Assembly (NCBI RefSeq): GCF_018449515.1
Contig: NZ_JAAVUQ010000009.1
Location: 186,001-250,000, forward strand
Direction of reading: 5' to 3'
Length of the DNA: 64,000 bases
DNA from: Caballeronia sp. dw_19
Lineage (GTDB): Bacteria > Pseudomonadota > Gammaproteobacteria > Burkholderiales > Burkholderiaceae
Under the pieces are notes generated by a model. That model saw only the letters and a list, made by a program, of their open reading frames with translations. It was not told the origin of the DNA and did no database searches. Shown piece by piece: positions 1-8,427 of the stretch; position 1 is the first letter of the stretch, and each line of letters opens with the position of its first letter. Both the position numbers and the translations under genes were made by a program.

Positions 1-1
1 G

Positions 2-3000
2 GTTTCCTGTCGAAACCTTCTTATCTATTTGCTCCCTGAGGCTCAGGAGAAGGTGGTTTCGTTGTTTCATTTTGCGTTGCGCGAGGGAGGCGTTCTGCTG
101 CTGGGTAATGCAGAGACAATCAGCCACGCCGAAGGCCGCTTCGAACTGATCTCCAAGCAGGAAAGGCTCTATCGGCATATCGGTCACAGCGGGCCCGGGG
201 ATCTGAATTTTTCGATGCCTGCCGGTGGCGGCATGCGAGTTCCTGCAGGTCCGGGACAGGGCCAGGAACCTGCGCGCCAGTCCGCTCTCGCCGAGCTTTG
301 TCGACGGTTGGTGATCGAGCGTTATGCGCCGGCGGCGGTGTTGGTCAATCACCAGCACGAGTGTCTCTACTCGCTGGGTGCGACGGATCGTTATCTGAGC
401 GTCGCACCGGGGCAGCCCACTCACGACCTCTTCGCCATGGCGCGACCGGGCGTGCGCACCAAACTCCGGTCGGCGATCCAACAGGCCAGTCAGGGAAACG
501 TACGCACCGTCATCAACGGCGGCCGAGTGACCTACGATGGTCGTCCCCTGGCGTTCAGCATTGAGGTCCAGCCCGTGATGACGGAGGGCGAGGCGTTGCT
601 GCTGGTCTGCTTCATCGACCAGCAGCAAGTCGAACTGAAACACAAGGAAACCGCTCATCCCGTCGAGCCGCAGAACGAGGCAAAGGCTACTGAACTGGAG
701 CAGGAACTTGAAGCTACGCGGGCGCAATTGCAGAGCGCCATTCGCAATCTTGAGATATCGAGCGAAGAACAGAAGGCAATCAACGAAGAAGCTTTGTCGG
801 CCAATGAAGAATACCAGTCCACAAACGAGGAATTGCTCACCTCCAAGGAAGAGTTGCAGTCGCTTAACGAGGAGCTTACCGCTCTCAACGGGCAACTTCA
901 GGAAACCTTGGAACGGCAGCGGACAACCAGCAACGATCTCCAGAATGTCTTGTACAGCACGGATGTTGCGACGCTCTTCCTCGACACCGAACTCAAGATC
1001 CGCTTCTTCACACCTGCTACCCGATCGCTCTTCAACGTCATTCCAGGCGATATCGGCCGGCCGCTCGCGGACCTGAATTCGCTTGCGACCGACGGTGCGC
1101 TCCCGATCGATGTGCAGACGGTGCTGCGCAGTCTTGTACCGGTCGAGCGGGAGATCGAAACCCGAGGCGACATGTGGTTCACTCGACGGATACTGCCCTA
1201 TCGTACTGAGGACGGCGGGGTGGGCGGCGTGGTGATCACCTTTACGGACATCACCGAACGCAAGCGTACGGCGAAGGCGCTGGAACTCGCCAGGAAACAA
1301 GCCGAGCTGGCGAATATCGCGAAATCCCGCTTTCTTGCCGCTGCGAGCCATGACCTGCGCCAACCGCTCCAGACGCTTGCCTTGCTCCAGGGGTTGCTGG
1401 TGAAAACGGTCGAGGGTGACAAAGGGCAGGATCTGTTGACGCGGCTCGATGAAACGATCAGCGCGATGTCTGAGATGCTGAATACGCTGCTCGACATCAA
1501 CCAGATCGAAGCGGGCACGGTCCACGCCGACATGGTCAGTTTCCCGGTCAACGAGCTGCTTCACCGGCTGAAGAATGAGTTCAGCTTTCAGGCACAAGCA
1601 AAGGGAATCGTTCTGCACGTCGCGGCCTGCAGCCTCACGCTATACAGCGACCCGCGTCTTCTCGAACAGGTGATCCGGAATCTGCTGTCGAACGCCTTGA
1701 AATACACCCCGCACGGCAAGGTGCTGCTGGGCTGTCGGCGACGCCACGGGACGCTGAGCATCGAGGTATGGGACACGGGGGTGGGGATCGCCAAAGACGA
1801 ACTTCAGGCGATCTTCCAGGAATACCATCAACTCGATAACCCCGCGCGTGAACGGAGCAGGGGCTTGGGCCTCGGCCTGTCCATCGTCCAGCGACTCGCG
1901 GATTTGCTGGGTCACCGATTGCGGGTGCGTTCCCAGCTCGGCAAGGGTTCAGCATTCGCTATCGAAGTCGATCTTCCGCCGCCGGGCACACCACCACAGT
2001 CTCAACCCACGCCCTCGTACGCGGCAGATCAAGAGGCGATTCGAAGCGCGCGCCGCCCAGGCATGATTCTGGTCATCGAAGACGATCCCGAGGTGCGCGA
2101 GGCGCTTGAGCTCGCGCTCAACGAAGAGGGGCATCATGCGGTGGGCGTGCCCGATGGTGTCGCCGCGCTCGAATGGCTGGCCCAGGGGAGCGTCCTGCCC
2201 GACCTGGTACTGGCGGACTACAACTTGCCTAACGGCATGAACGGAGTCCAGGCTGTCGTGAAGATGCGCGATAAGCTGCGTAGCGAACTTCCCGTGATTA
2301 TTCTGACCGGCGACATCTCAACGGAAACCTTGCGCGACATTGCCTTTCACCATTGCGAACAGGTCGTCAAACCGGTGAAGTTCGAGGAGTTGACGCACGT
2401 CGTCCAGCGTTTGCTGGCAACCTCGCAAGCTGCGACGCCTATGCCCGCTGCGCAGCCTGTGGAGACTGCAGGCGATAAAGATTCGCCGGTCATCTTCGTC
2501 GTCGACGACGATGCTCAGGTGCGCGGGGCAATTCGCAGCGTGCTCGAGGACGCGGGCCGGAGCGTCGAGGACTTCGCGAGCGCGGAGGCATTCCTGGAAG
2601 GCTGGCACCCGGGGCGCGAAAGCTGCCTCCTGCTCGATGCCTCTTTGCCCGGCATGAGCGGTCTCGAATTGCTGCAGCAACTTCACGACGCGGGCCATTG
2701 GCTGCCGGTCATCATGATCACCGGACACAGCGACGTACAGACGGTGGTGCAAGCCATGAAGGCGGGTGCATTGGACTTCATCGAAAAGCCCATTGGCCGC
2801 AGTGAGCTCCTTCAGAGCATTGACCGGGCGTTTGAAAAGTCGGTGGATTCAAACAAGTCAATTGCCTGGCGGCAAAGCGCAGCCGATCACATGGCGGACC
2901 TCACCGCCCGGCAGCGCGAGATCATGGATCGTGTCCTTGCTGGTCAGCCCAGCAAAGTTATTGCAACGGCTCTCGGCATCAGCCAGCGCACGGTTGAAAA

Positions 3001-3142
3001 CCACCGCGCCGCGATCATGAAGAAAACGGGCTGCAAATCGCTTCCGGCGCTGGCACGTCTCGCACTGGCTGCCGCGTGGGGGCACACGGATGGTCAACTC
3101 GGGCAAAGCGGGCCAGCAGCGAGCGCTCTCGCGAGACCGTAG
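2..3142 (+). CDS. CheR-PAS-histidine kinase-REC-REC-LuxR hybrid signalling protein (5' partial)
   Basis: The reading frame is open to the window edge, so the N-terminus (probably CheB and most of CheR) is missing. The first codons encode SCRNLLIYLLPEAQEK, the C-terminal motif of CheR methyltransferases. Domains in order: CheR tail (to about nt 175), a Glu/Asn-rich coiled coil typical of CheB/CheR fusions (nt 690-930), PAS (945-1260), HisKA with LAAASHDLRQPLQ (phospho-His codon 1349-1351), HATPase with NLLSNALKYTP and DTGVGI, receiver 1 (phospho-Asp codon 2216-2218), receiver 2 of FixJ type (Asp codon 2636-2638, LLLDASLPGMSG), and a LuxR HTH (nt 2890-3070, LTARQREIMDRV). One chain thus holds sensor, kinase, two receivers and DNA-binding output. 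It is cytoplasmic, with no membrane segment in the visible part. The target genes are not identifiable; the low-oxygen island follows directly. Confidence 0.93.
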   Translation, partial: VSCRNLLIYLLPEAQEKVVSLFHFALREGGVLLLGNAETISHAEGRFELISKQERLYRHIGHSGPGDLNFSMPAGGGMRVPAGPGQGQEPARQSALAELCRRLVIERYAPAAVLVNHQHECLYSLGATDRYLSVAPGQPTHDLFAMARPGVRTKLRSAIQQASQGNVRTVINGGRVTYDGRPLAFSIEVQPVMTEGEALLLVCFIDQQQVELKHKETAHPVEPQNEAKATELEQELEATRAQLQSAIRNLEISSEEQKAINEEALSANEEYQSTNEELLTSKEELQSLNEELTALNGQLQETLERQRTTSNDLQNVLYSTDVATLFLDTELKIRFFTPATRSLFNVIPGDIGRPLADLNSLATDGALPIDVQTVLRSLVPVEREIETRGDMWFTRRILPYRTEDGGVGGVVITFTDITERKRTAKALELARKQAELANIAKSRFLAAASHDLRQPLQTLALLQGLLVKTVEGDKGQDLLTRLDETISAMSEMLNTLLDINQIEAGTVHADMVSFPVNELLHRLKNEFSFQAQAKGIVLHVAACSLTLYSDPRLLEQVIRNLLSNALKYTPHGKVLLGCRRRHGTLSIEVWDTGVGIAKDELQAIFQEYHQLDNPARERSRGLGLGLSIVQRLADLLGHRLRVRSQLGKGSAFAIEVDLPPPGTPPQSQPTPSYAADQEAIRSARRPGMILVIEDDPEVREALELALNEEGHHAVGVPDGVAALEWLAQGSVLPDLVLADYNLPNGMNGVQAVVKMRDKLRSELPVIILTGDISTETLRDIAFHHCEQVVKPVKFEELTHVVQRLLATSQAATPMPAAQPVETAGDKDSPVIFVVDDDAQVRGAIRSVLEDAGRSVEDFASAEAFLEGWHPGRESCLLLDASLPGMSGLELLQQLHDAGHWLPVIMITGHSDVQTVVQAMKAGALDFIEKPIGRSELLQSIDRAFEKSVDSNKSIAWRQSAADHMADLTARQREIMDRVLAGQPSKVIATALGISQRTVENHRAAIMKKTGCKSLPALARLALAAAWGHTDGQLGQSGPAASALARP

Positions 3143-3358
3143 GCGTGCTGACGTAATGGATCTTGTCGAGCCCGTTACCGGGCCGGGGAAGATGAGCGGC
3201 AGGCTATCGTTCGCGGCACCTGTTGGCCGCTCGTATCCTGACTGGGAAAGGCCCTGCCAATGTCATGACAGATGATGGTGGAATGTGCGCCGCCATTGGT
3301 CGCGTGCGTGGTCAGCCAGGCGGATTACAGCTTTGCCGCGTGCCGCGAATACGATCAG

Positions 3359-3372
3359 TTGATCTGAATCAA
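3359..3372 (+). promoter_or_regulatory. Fnr/FixK-type box upstream of the Crp/Fnr regulator gene
   Basis: Perfect TTGAT-CTGA-ATCAA, the Fnr/Anr/FixK consensus. A -10-like TATACG lies at 3393-3398, its centre about 30 nt from the box centre. That matches a class II (-41.5) activator arrangement with transcription starting near 3407. The downstream gene encodes a Crp/Fnr protein, so autoregulation is likely. This is inference from spacing only. Confidence 0.8.
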
Positions 3373-3417
3373 TTGACAAAGTAGAGTCAGCTTATACGCT
3401 GCAAACGCAGCAGTCGG

Positions 3418-3445
3418 TTGCTTGCCTTCAGTTGCTTGCCTTCAG
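3418..3445 (+). repeat. 14-bp tandem duplication in the leader of the Crp/Fnr gene
   Basis: The unit TTGCTTGCCTTCAG is repeated twice head to tail with no mismatch. It lies between the predicted transcription start (about 3407) and the chosen start codon (3566), so it is probably untranslated leader. It looks like a recent slippage duplication. Confidence 0.85.
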
Positions 3446-3565
3446 TTGGCTTCGACGAAGCCGGATATGCATCGGACCGCATGTTTTTACAACACAGTTA
3501 TCATGCGATTCGCCTGGTTGCATAAACCATCGGACCATGAAAGAAAGATTAGGGCAAAACGTCGA

Positions 3566-4294
3566 ATGACAGACGACTCCATCTCGGCCCAGGGTTTTCG
3601 GCCCTCCATTTATGCAACACCATTTCAACGCAGCGGCGATGGCGCTGCCGTGGAGTTGCTGTCAGTTTCCGAACAGGATGAATTGATCGGCATTTCAAGG
3701 CTTATCAACGTTCGGCGTCATACCGTGCTTTATCCGGAGGGAGGGCAGGCGCTGTTCGTCTACAACATCGTGAGTGGCGTCGCGCAAACATACCAACTTC
3801 AGCCAAACGGGGACAGGCGAATTACCTCCTTCCTGTTCCCTCGGGACTTGATGGGACTTAGCGAAAATGGCACTTATGTTGCGACAGCGCAGTCGCTTAC
3901 GCCGGTCATCGCCTACAAGATTCCGATCGATGCGCTAGGGGCCATACTCGAGCGCGACCCGCGGCTGGATATCAACTTGCTTTGCAAGCTGTGTCATGAA
4001 CTTCGCCAGTCGCAGCATCATACGATTACCGTCTCGAAGAACGACGGTCCGGCGCGGCTCGCGAATTTCCTGCTCTGGATAGAGCGGGCCTATGTGACGC
4101 CCGGTCAACCCGTCGGAGAACTCATGTTGCCAATGACGCGGCATGACGTTGCCGACTACGTTGGCTTGTCAGTCGAGTCCGTCAGTCGCGCGCTTCATTC
4201 ACTCGAATCGCAAGGAGCAATCCTTCGGAACGGACCGCGCTTTATCACGTTGCTGGACATCAGCAAACTTCGCAGGCTGGCAGGACTGGAATAA
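3566..4294 (+). CDS. Crp/Fnr-family transcriptional regulator, FixK/Dnr-like
   Basis: 242 aa from the ATG at 3566. The frame stays open upstream to 3422, but that part holds the tandem repeat and looks like leader. The first half is a cyclic-nucleotide-binding-type beta-roll (around VLYPEGGQALFVYNIVSGVAQTYQL is the usual core), the second a Crp-type winged helix. The recognition helix reads E204-S-V-S-R208, the ExxSR pattern with which Fnr proteins read TTGAT half-sites. The N-terminus has no cysteines, so an Fnr-style oxygen-labile [4Fe-4S] cluster is not expected; the only close Cys pair is CKLC in the dimer helix. It probably drives the five Fnr-type boxes of this island, including the one before its own gene. 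The oxygen or NO signal may come from another regulator. Confidence 0.92.
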   Translation: MTDDSISAQGFRPSIYATPFQRSGDGAAVELLSVSEQDELIGISRLINVRRHTVLYPEGGQALFVYNIVSGVAQTYQLQPNGDRRITSFLFPRDLMGLSENGTYVATAQSLTPVIAYKIPIDALGAILERDPRLDINLLCKLCHELRQSQHHTITVSKNDGPARLANFLLWIERAYVTPGQPVGELMLPMTRHDVADYVGLSVESVSRALHSLESQGAILRNGPRFITLLDISKLRRLAGLE

Positions 4295-4328
4295 CGGTCG
4301 CCGTTTCGGGGTTCACCACTTTCGTCGA

Positions 4329-5429
4329 TCACCATAAAGGCAACGCGATGCTGATGCGAAGCCCACTGCCAGGCGCGTTCCCGACCGAGATTGTGCCGTT
4401 CAGCCGATGGACGCGTTCGCGCATCCCCAGCAGACCAAACGATGTCGGGCTGGGCGTGGTTCCGGTCGCCAAGCCTTGCCCATTGTCCTCAATGTGAACG
4501 ACGCACGTCTTGCCCGCGCGCGCCAGTTCAACGCTTACCTGCGTCGCAAACGAGTGCTTGGCCACATTGGTCAGTGCTTCCTGGACGATTCGGAATAGGG
4601 ATGTCTGGGCCGGCTCGCCCAGATCCATGTTGCCGATCTCAATGCGCGCCAGGACATCAATGCCGTGTCGTTTCGTGAAATCTTCGATGAACCATGCAAG
4701 CGCGGGCTGCAAGCCCAAAGTGTCGAGTGGAATGGGGCGCAGGCCGCTTGCGATTCTTCGAACCGAATCCATCGTTCGATCGAGCAAGTCGAGCATGTCC
4801 TTTGTGTAAGGATTGCGTCGCGGCTCCGAGTGTTGGTCAGGCCCGAGATCGCGCTCCGTATTGACGAGGGCCATTTTGAGAGCGGTCAGTTGCTGCCCGA
4901 GATCGTCGTGAAGCTCGCGCGCGATGCGAACCTGCTCCTCTTCCCGGGCAGCCTCGATGCTCGCTGACATCAAGCTGATGTGTTCGAGGTCGGCGAGGCG
5001 TTTGCGCTCGGTCATGTCACGCGTCACTTTCCCGAAACCTATCAAGGTGCCCGCCTGATCGCGGATCGCGGTGATGACCACGTTCGCCCAGAACTTCGAA
5101 CCGTCCTTGCGTAAGCGCCAGCCCTCACTTTCCGACGTTTCGTTCGCGGCTGCCTTGGCGAGCTGGGTAGCCGGATTTAGGGCCGCCTGATCCTCAGGCG
5201 TATGAAAGACCGAGAAGTGGCGCCCGATAATTTCATCGGCGCGATAGCCTTTCATCTTCTGCGCACCGGCATTCCAGCTTACGACGACACCCGACATGTC
5301 GAGCATCAGGATGGCGTAGCCGTCGATTGCCTCGACCAACATCCGGAAACTCGCATCGCTTGCAAGCAGCAGATCGACATGCGGCCTGTCTCGTTGCGGC
5401 GACTCTTTGGCTTGGTTGTTCATGGGCAT
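4329..5429 (-). CDS. PAS-domain sensor histidine kinase, NarL-partner (HPK7) type
   Basis: 366 aa from the ATG at 5429 (5423 is equally possible). The frame is open further upstream to 5681, but an Fnr-type box and its promoter lie inside that extension, so it is leader. The PAS/PAC domain (LVEAIDGYAILMLDMSG to FGKVTRDMTERKR) is followed by HisKA_3 with ELHDDLGQQLTALK, the phospho-acceptor being His174. A GHKL ATPase ends the protein (DNGQGL, SFGLLGMRERV). No membrane segment is present, so it is a cytosolic sensor. Kinases of this class normally phosphorylate a NarL/FixJ-type regulator; none stands next to it, although the hybrid protein at the window start carries a FixJ-type receiver and HTH. 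A link between the two is only a guess. Confidence 0.9.
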   Translation of the reverse strand: MPMNNQAKESPQRDRPHVDLLLASDASFRMLVEAIDGYAILMLDMSGVVVSWNAGAQKMKGYRADEIIGRHFSVFHTPEDQAALNPATQLAKAAANETSESEGWRLRKDGSKFWANVVITAIRDQAGTLIGFGKVTRDMTERKRLADLEHISLMSASIEAAREEEQVRIARELHDDLGQQLTALKMALVNTERDLGPDQHSEPRRNPYTKDMLDLLDRTMDSVRRIASGLRPIPLDTLGLQPALAWFIEDFTKRHGIDVLARIEIGNMDLGEPAQTSLFRIVQEALTNVAKHSFATQVSVELARAGKTCVVHIEDNGQGLATGTTPSPTSFGLLGMRERVHRLNGTISVGNAPGSGLRISIALPLW

Positions 5430-5579
5430 TGCGCGAGGGCAGTCATACTGAATCGCCGCATGAGCGGCAGGGATCGTTCGACACTGCGAGCGATAAAGAC
5501 TGACACGCCCACGACAAGCGGCGCTGTGATAGCCCGCCGAGCGTTCCCGCATTGTTACGGGCAGTGGCTTGAGCCAGCA

Positions 5580-5593
5580 TTGATTTGAATCAA
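5580..5593 (-). promoter_or_regulatory. Fnr/FixK-type box upstream of the PAS histidine kinase
   Basis: Perfect TTGAT-TTGA-ATCAA. On the minus strand a weak -10 (TAACAA, complement of 5552-5557) lies about 32 nt from the box centre, giving a start near 5545 and a leader of about 115 nt to the ATG at 5429. Its position supports the short start of the kinase gene. Confidence 0.75.
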
Positions 5594-5681
5594 TTTTGCC
5601 CTTGCGCATGAGAGGGGGAAACAGATGATGAAGTGGTGAACAGGACTCAGCCCCCTCCGGCGTCCTTTGAGGCGCACGCAT

Positions 5682-6038
5682 TTACTCGTCAAATACCTCG
5701 TTTTCGGCTTTAATCGAATCGGACTCGACGCATTGCACATGCCAGCGATCCAGGCGCACTTTCAAGTTCGAGCCGCCATGCCACACCACATGTCCAAACT
5801 GGCCTTCGATCAGGCGAGTACGGTCGTCCAGATCGAGTCCGGTCAAGGTGCACAGTGCGTCTGTTGAATCCGGGTCACAGATAAACGTTGCGGTGGGCGC
5901 GGTGCGCAAAAGGCCCCAGGACGGAATGTCGACGCCGCTGTGCATTTCCCGCGACCAGTGGTGCAATTCCAGATCCAGCCAAAGGACTGCAAACGCGTCG
6001 GGGTCTGCGGGTTGGTCCAACTTGATCGTGATACGCAT
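5682..6038 (-). CDS. Small uncharacterised protein, MRIT/WHV family, copy A
   Basis: 118 aa. The start at 6038 is set by a GGAGG ribosome site 5 nt before the ATG. I do not recognise a described family, but the protein is clearly homologous to the one at 8896-9267: both start MRIT(I/V)xLD, share an aromatic H(H/R)W(S/T) motif, an LxGLD motif, EGxxG followed by a W-x-G, and end with a WHV motif. Predicted soluble and acidic, with no signal peptide. It is the third gene of a compact minus-strand unit (universal stress protein, cytochrome c, this gene; gaps 3 and 21 nt) behind a perfect Fnr-type box, so expression under low oxygen is likely. Function unknown. Confidence 0.8.
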   Translation of the reverse strand: MRITIKLDQPADPDAFAVLWLDLELHHWSREMHSGVDIPSWGLLRTAPTATFICDPDSTDALCTLTGLDLDDRTRLIEGQFGHVVWHGGSNLKVRLDRWHVQCVESDSIKAENEVFDE

Positions 6039-6059
6039 TGTGTCCTCCGCAACTTCAGG

Positions 6060-6428
6060 TTAGTTACTCAATACCCATTGCACGAGCGTGCGGGCGTCTT
6101 CTCGCGAAAGCGGGCCACCGCGATCCGCTGGCGCCGGCATGGCCATATCGCCCCAATGTGCGGGGCCGCCGACCCGCAATTTTTCTTCGAGCATCAGAGC
6201 GGCGTTCGGAACGTTGCGATAACGCTCCGCGATCTGCTGAAACGATGGCGCAAGAAAGGGTGAGTCGACGGTATGGCAGAACATGCAGTGTTGCTGATCG
6301 ACGAGTGCGACCGGCTCCGGCGACGCGAGCGCTTGCATTCCTGCGCACAGTAAAAGACCCGCGATACCGGCCCGACGTGATAGCTGAAGTGGCTGCATCG
6401 ACAGGCTCAAAAAGTGACGCAACGTCAT
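6060..6428 (-). CDS. Small periplasmic class I c-type cytochrome
   Basis: 122 aa. An N-terminal signal segment (RRAGIAGLLLCAGMQALA) is followed by a CMFCH haem-attachment motif, and WGDMAMPAP supplies the likely axial Met in the arrangement of cytochrome c-551/c-552. The ATG lies 3 nt after the stop of the universal stress protein gene; an internal ATG at 6398 is a possible alternative start and would still leave the signal segment. It probably shuttles electrons in the periplasm under low oxygen, given the operon's Fnr-type promoter. No partner oxidase or reductase is in view. Confidence 0.88.
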   Translation of the reverse strand: MTLRHFLSLSMQPLQLSRRAGIAGLLLCAGMQALASPEPVALVDQQHCMFCHTVDSPFLAPSFQQIAERYRNVPNAALMLEEKLRVGGPAHWGDMAMPAPADRGGPLSREDARTLVQWVLSN

Positions 6429-6431
6429 CGT

Positions 6432-7259
6432 TCAATGAGACATGAATACCGGGGCGATCATGCTTTCGAGCATGGTTCTGGTCACGCCGCCAAGCACCCG
6501 TTCTTCGGCGCGTGCGTGACCGTATGCGCCGAGCACCAGAAGATCCGAGTTCGTATCGGCGAGGGCATTCAGCAACATAGCGCCGGTGCTGACGCCGGAT
6601 ACGTGTAGCAATAAAGTAAACCCGGCGCGTACGTTTTGCCGTTCCAGATACGCCGTCAGCTCGAGTCCGGCCGTCTCCCCTTCTTCAAGATGCCGGATCA
6701 CGCAGGCAATCTTCACTAAACGCGCACATTGCAGAATGGGAAGGGCGTCCTTCACCGCGCGCGCGGCTGCCCGGCCGCCATCCCATGCGATCAACACCGA
6801 GTCGCCGAAGCGCTTCACGCGCCCCGCATACGGAAGCAGAATGGCCGGTCGACCGCCGCCCATCAACAGATCTTCGAGGAAATGCCTTGCGACATACGCC
6901 GCGGGGTCCGCTGGATCTTGTTGACCAAGAATCAACAGGTCGGCATGGCGTGCGTGCAGCGTGGCGTTTTCGATGGCAGGGCCGGGCGGTGCGCGCCACT
7001 CGCCGTTGATGCCCGCGCGCTGAGCCGCAGCCGTGAAATGCTCTTGAGCCCGCTGCTGCCGTGCTGCGCTCTGTGCTTCGTTGACGGCCAGGTTCAGGCT
7101 TTCGTCACGTCTGAACAGAGGTCGCAGAAGGTCCTGACACACGACATAAAGTCCGATCAAGTGCGCGTCGTGCTTGAGCGCAAAGTCGACGGCGAACTCC
7201 ACGCGCGCGTCACTGCGCTGGCTGTCGTCGATATGTACCAGGATTGTCTTGTAGCTCAT
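6432..7259 (-). CDS. Tandem universal stress protein (UspA family)
   Basis: 275 aa from the ATG at 7259, with GGAG 9 nt upstream; a GTG directly before it (7262) is possible. It begins SYKTILVHIDDSQRSDARVEFAV, a standard Usp N-terminus, and holds two Usp halves. The second half ends with LLVLGAYGHARAEERVLGG, close to the G-x2-G-x9-G ATP-binding motif, with Gly in the final Ser/Thr position. First gene of the unit Usp - cytochrome c - MRIT/WHV protein, behind the perfect Fnr-type box at 7356-7369. Usp proteins are typical members of Fnr/Anr-dependent low-oxygen regulons. Confidence 0.93.
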   Translation of the reverse strand: MSYKTILVHIDDSQRSDARVEFAVDFALKHDAHLIGLYVVCQDLLRPLFRRDESLNLAVNEAQSAARQQRAQEHFTAAAQRAGINGEWRAPPGPAIENATLHARHADLLILGQQDPADPAAYVARHFLEDLLMGGGRPAILLPYAGRVKRFGDSVLIAWDGGRAAARAVKDALPILQCARLVKIACVIRHLEEGETAGLELTAYLERQNVRAGFTLLLHVSGVSTGAMLLNALADTNSDLLVLGAYGHARAEERVLGGVTRTMLESMIAPVFMSH

Positions 7260-7355
7260 CACGAGTGCTCCATGGGTGAGTCAGTGAAGGCGCCCGCATC
7301 AATCCGGGTCGTGAGCTCCTGATTAGAAAGTTTATGAGCTGCTACTGCGCGCCGA

Positions 7356-7369
7356 TTGATGTAGATCAA
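7356..7369 (-). promoter_or_regulatory. Fnr/FixK-type box for the Usp-cytochrome c operon
   Basis: Perfect TTGAT-GTAG-ATCAA. On the minus strand the -10-like TAAACT (complement of 7329-7334) is centred 31 nt from the box centre, a class II spacing. Predicted start near 7321, about 60 nt before the Usp start codon. Confidence 0.82.
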
Positions 7370-7402
7370 GTGCGAGCGGGCGTCGTATCGCGGGCAGGCT
7401 GA

Positions 7403-7416
7403 TTGATATAGGTCAA
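7403..7416 (+). promoter_or_regulatory. Fnr/FixK-type box for the Hsp20-tail ORF and BON gene
   Basis: TTGAT-ATAG-GTCAA, one mismatch to consensus. The -10-like TAAATT at 7438-7443 is centred 31 nt downstream, the same spacing as in the divergent promoter. The two boxes lie 47 bp apart and serve divergent transcripts. Predicted start near 7451. Confidence 0.78.
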
Positions 7417-7500
7417 CGGCCAGCCGAGTCCCAGGCCTAAATTGACAGCGACCCTACGGCGCTCTTCGCGCCTTGGTTCATACGGAATGAGGACTCGATC

Positions 7501-7620
7501 ATGGCAACCGAATTCGCTCGCCCGCTCGCCTCGGGGGTAAATCTTGACCTGGATGGTGTGCTGTCGCTGACGCTTCCGAAGAAGGCGCCATCGGAGCAAA
7601 AACGCCTTCAGATCAGTTAA
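7501..7620 (+). CDS. 39-aa mini-ORF resembling the C-terminal strand of Hsp20
   Basis: The ATG at 7501 follows a GAGGA ribosome site at normal spacing. The product ends LDGVLSLTLPKKAPSEQKRLQIS, which matches the last alpha-crystallin strand of small heat-shock proteins (pattern DGVLxLTLPKK...K.I.I); an FARPLASGVN segment before it resembles the preceding loop. The rest of an Hsp20 (about 100 residues) is absent, and an in-frame stop lies at 7438-7440. It is either a functional mini-protein or an internally deleted Hsp20 gene that kept its Fnr-driven promoter and ribosome site. It stands 49 nt upstream of the BON gene and may simply be its leader ORF. Confidence 0.6.
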   Translation: MATEFARPLASGVNLDLDGVLSLTLPKKAPSEQKRLQIS

Positions 7621-7669
7621 GCCGTTGGCGCGCGGTCTGCCGCGCGCTTTATTTATCGCAGAGGATTTT

Positions 7670-8335
7670 ATGAAAACCGACCTACAGTTGAAGCAGGACG
7701 TGGAAGAGGAACTGGACTGGACGCCGGAAGTCGATTCGTCGAGCTTCGTGGTTGAAGTGCAGGACAGCATTGTGACTCTGCTCGGTCATCCGGCAAGCTA
7801 TGCGGAAAAACTCGCCGCTGAAAAGGCGGTGCAACGGGTGTCTGGTGTCAAGGCCACCGTTGTCCAGGCGGAGGTCCGTCTGCCGCCCAAGGATGTGATG
7901 GGCGATGCCGATATCGCCCGGGCTGCCAATTCGATCTTGCAATGGACGGTCGGGCTGAAGGAAGGCGCCGTGAAGGTCCAGGTTGAAAAGGGTTGGGTAA
8001 CGCTGCGTGGCGATGTCGAGTTGAACTGGCAACGTTATCGCGCAGCACGGCGCATTACGCACATGCGCGGCGTGACGGGTGTCACAAACATGATCAAGGT
8101 GCGCGGCGGTCTCGCTCCGGCCGACGTCGGTGAACAGATCAGTCGGGCTCTGCTGCGCCACGCTGAGCGCGAGGCCAAACACATCGGCATCGAGGTGCAT
8201 GACGGTGTCGTGACCCTGAGTGGCACGGTGGGAAGCCACGGCGAACGGGAGGCCGCTCGTGGCGCTGCGTGGTCCGCGCCTGGTGTACACGCGGTGGTCG
8301 ATCACCTGGTGGTGGAATCAGTTCCGGCACTCTAA
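7670..8335 (+). CDS. BON-domain protein with three BON repeats, OsmY-like
   Basis: 221 aa from the ATG at 7670, with AGAGGA just upstream. Three BON units can be traced: LKQDVEEELDW...VSGVKATV, IARAANSILQW...MRGVTGVTNMI and ISRALLRHAEREAKHI...APGVHAVVDHL, each with the xxGVVTLxG-type strand (SIVTLLG, GWVTLRG, GVVTLSG). BON domains bind phospholipid membranes and are common in stress proteins. No signal peptide is visible, unlike OsmY, so this form is probably cytoplasmic. It shares the Fnr-type promoter at 7403 with the mini-ORF in front of it. Confidence 0.9.
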   Translation: MKTDLQLKQDVEEELDWTPEVDSSSFVVEVQDSIVTLLGHPASYAEKLAAEKAVQRVSGVKATVVQAEVRLPPKDVMGDADIARAANSILQWTVGLKEGAVKVQVEKGWVTLRGDVELNWQRYRAARRITHMRGVTGVTNMIKVRGGLAPADVGEQISRALLRHAEREAKHIGIEVHDGVVTLSGTVGSHGEREAARGAAWSAPGVHAVVDHLVVESVPAL

Positions 8336-8427
8336 AATCTTCGCAACCGGGCGCGAGGCAGTACTCGACGGTCTTCGCGAACGCACGGCATAGATAACCC
8401 TGAAGCAGTCAGAAACAATTCATCCGT

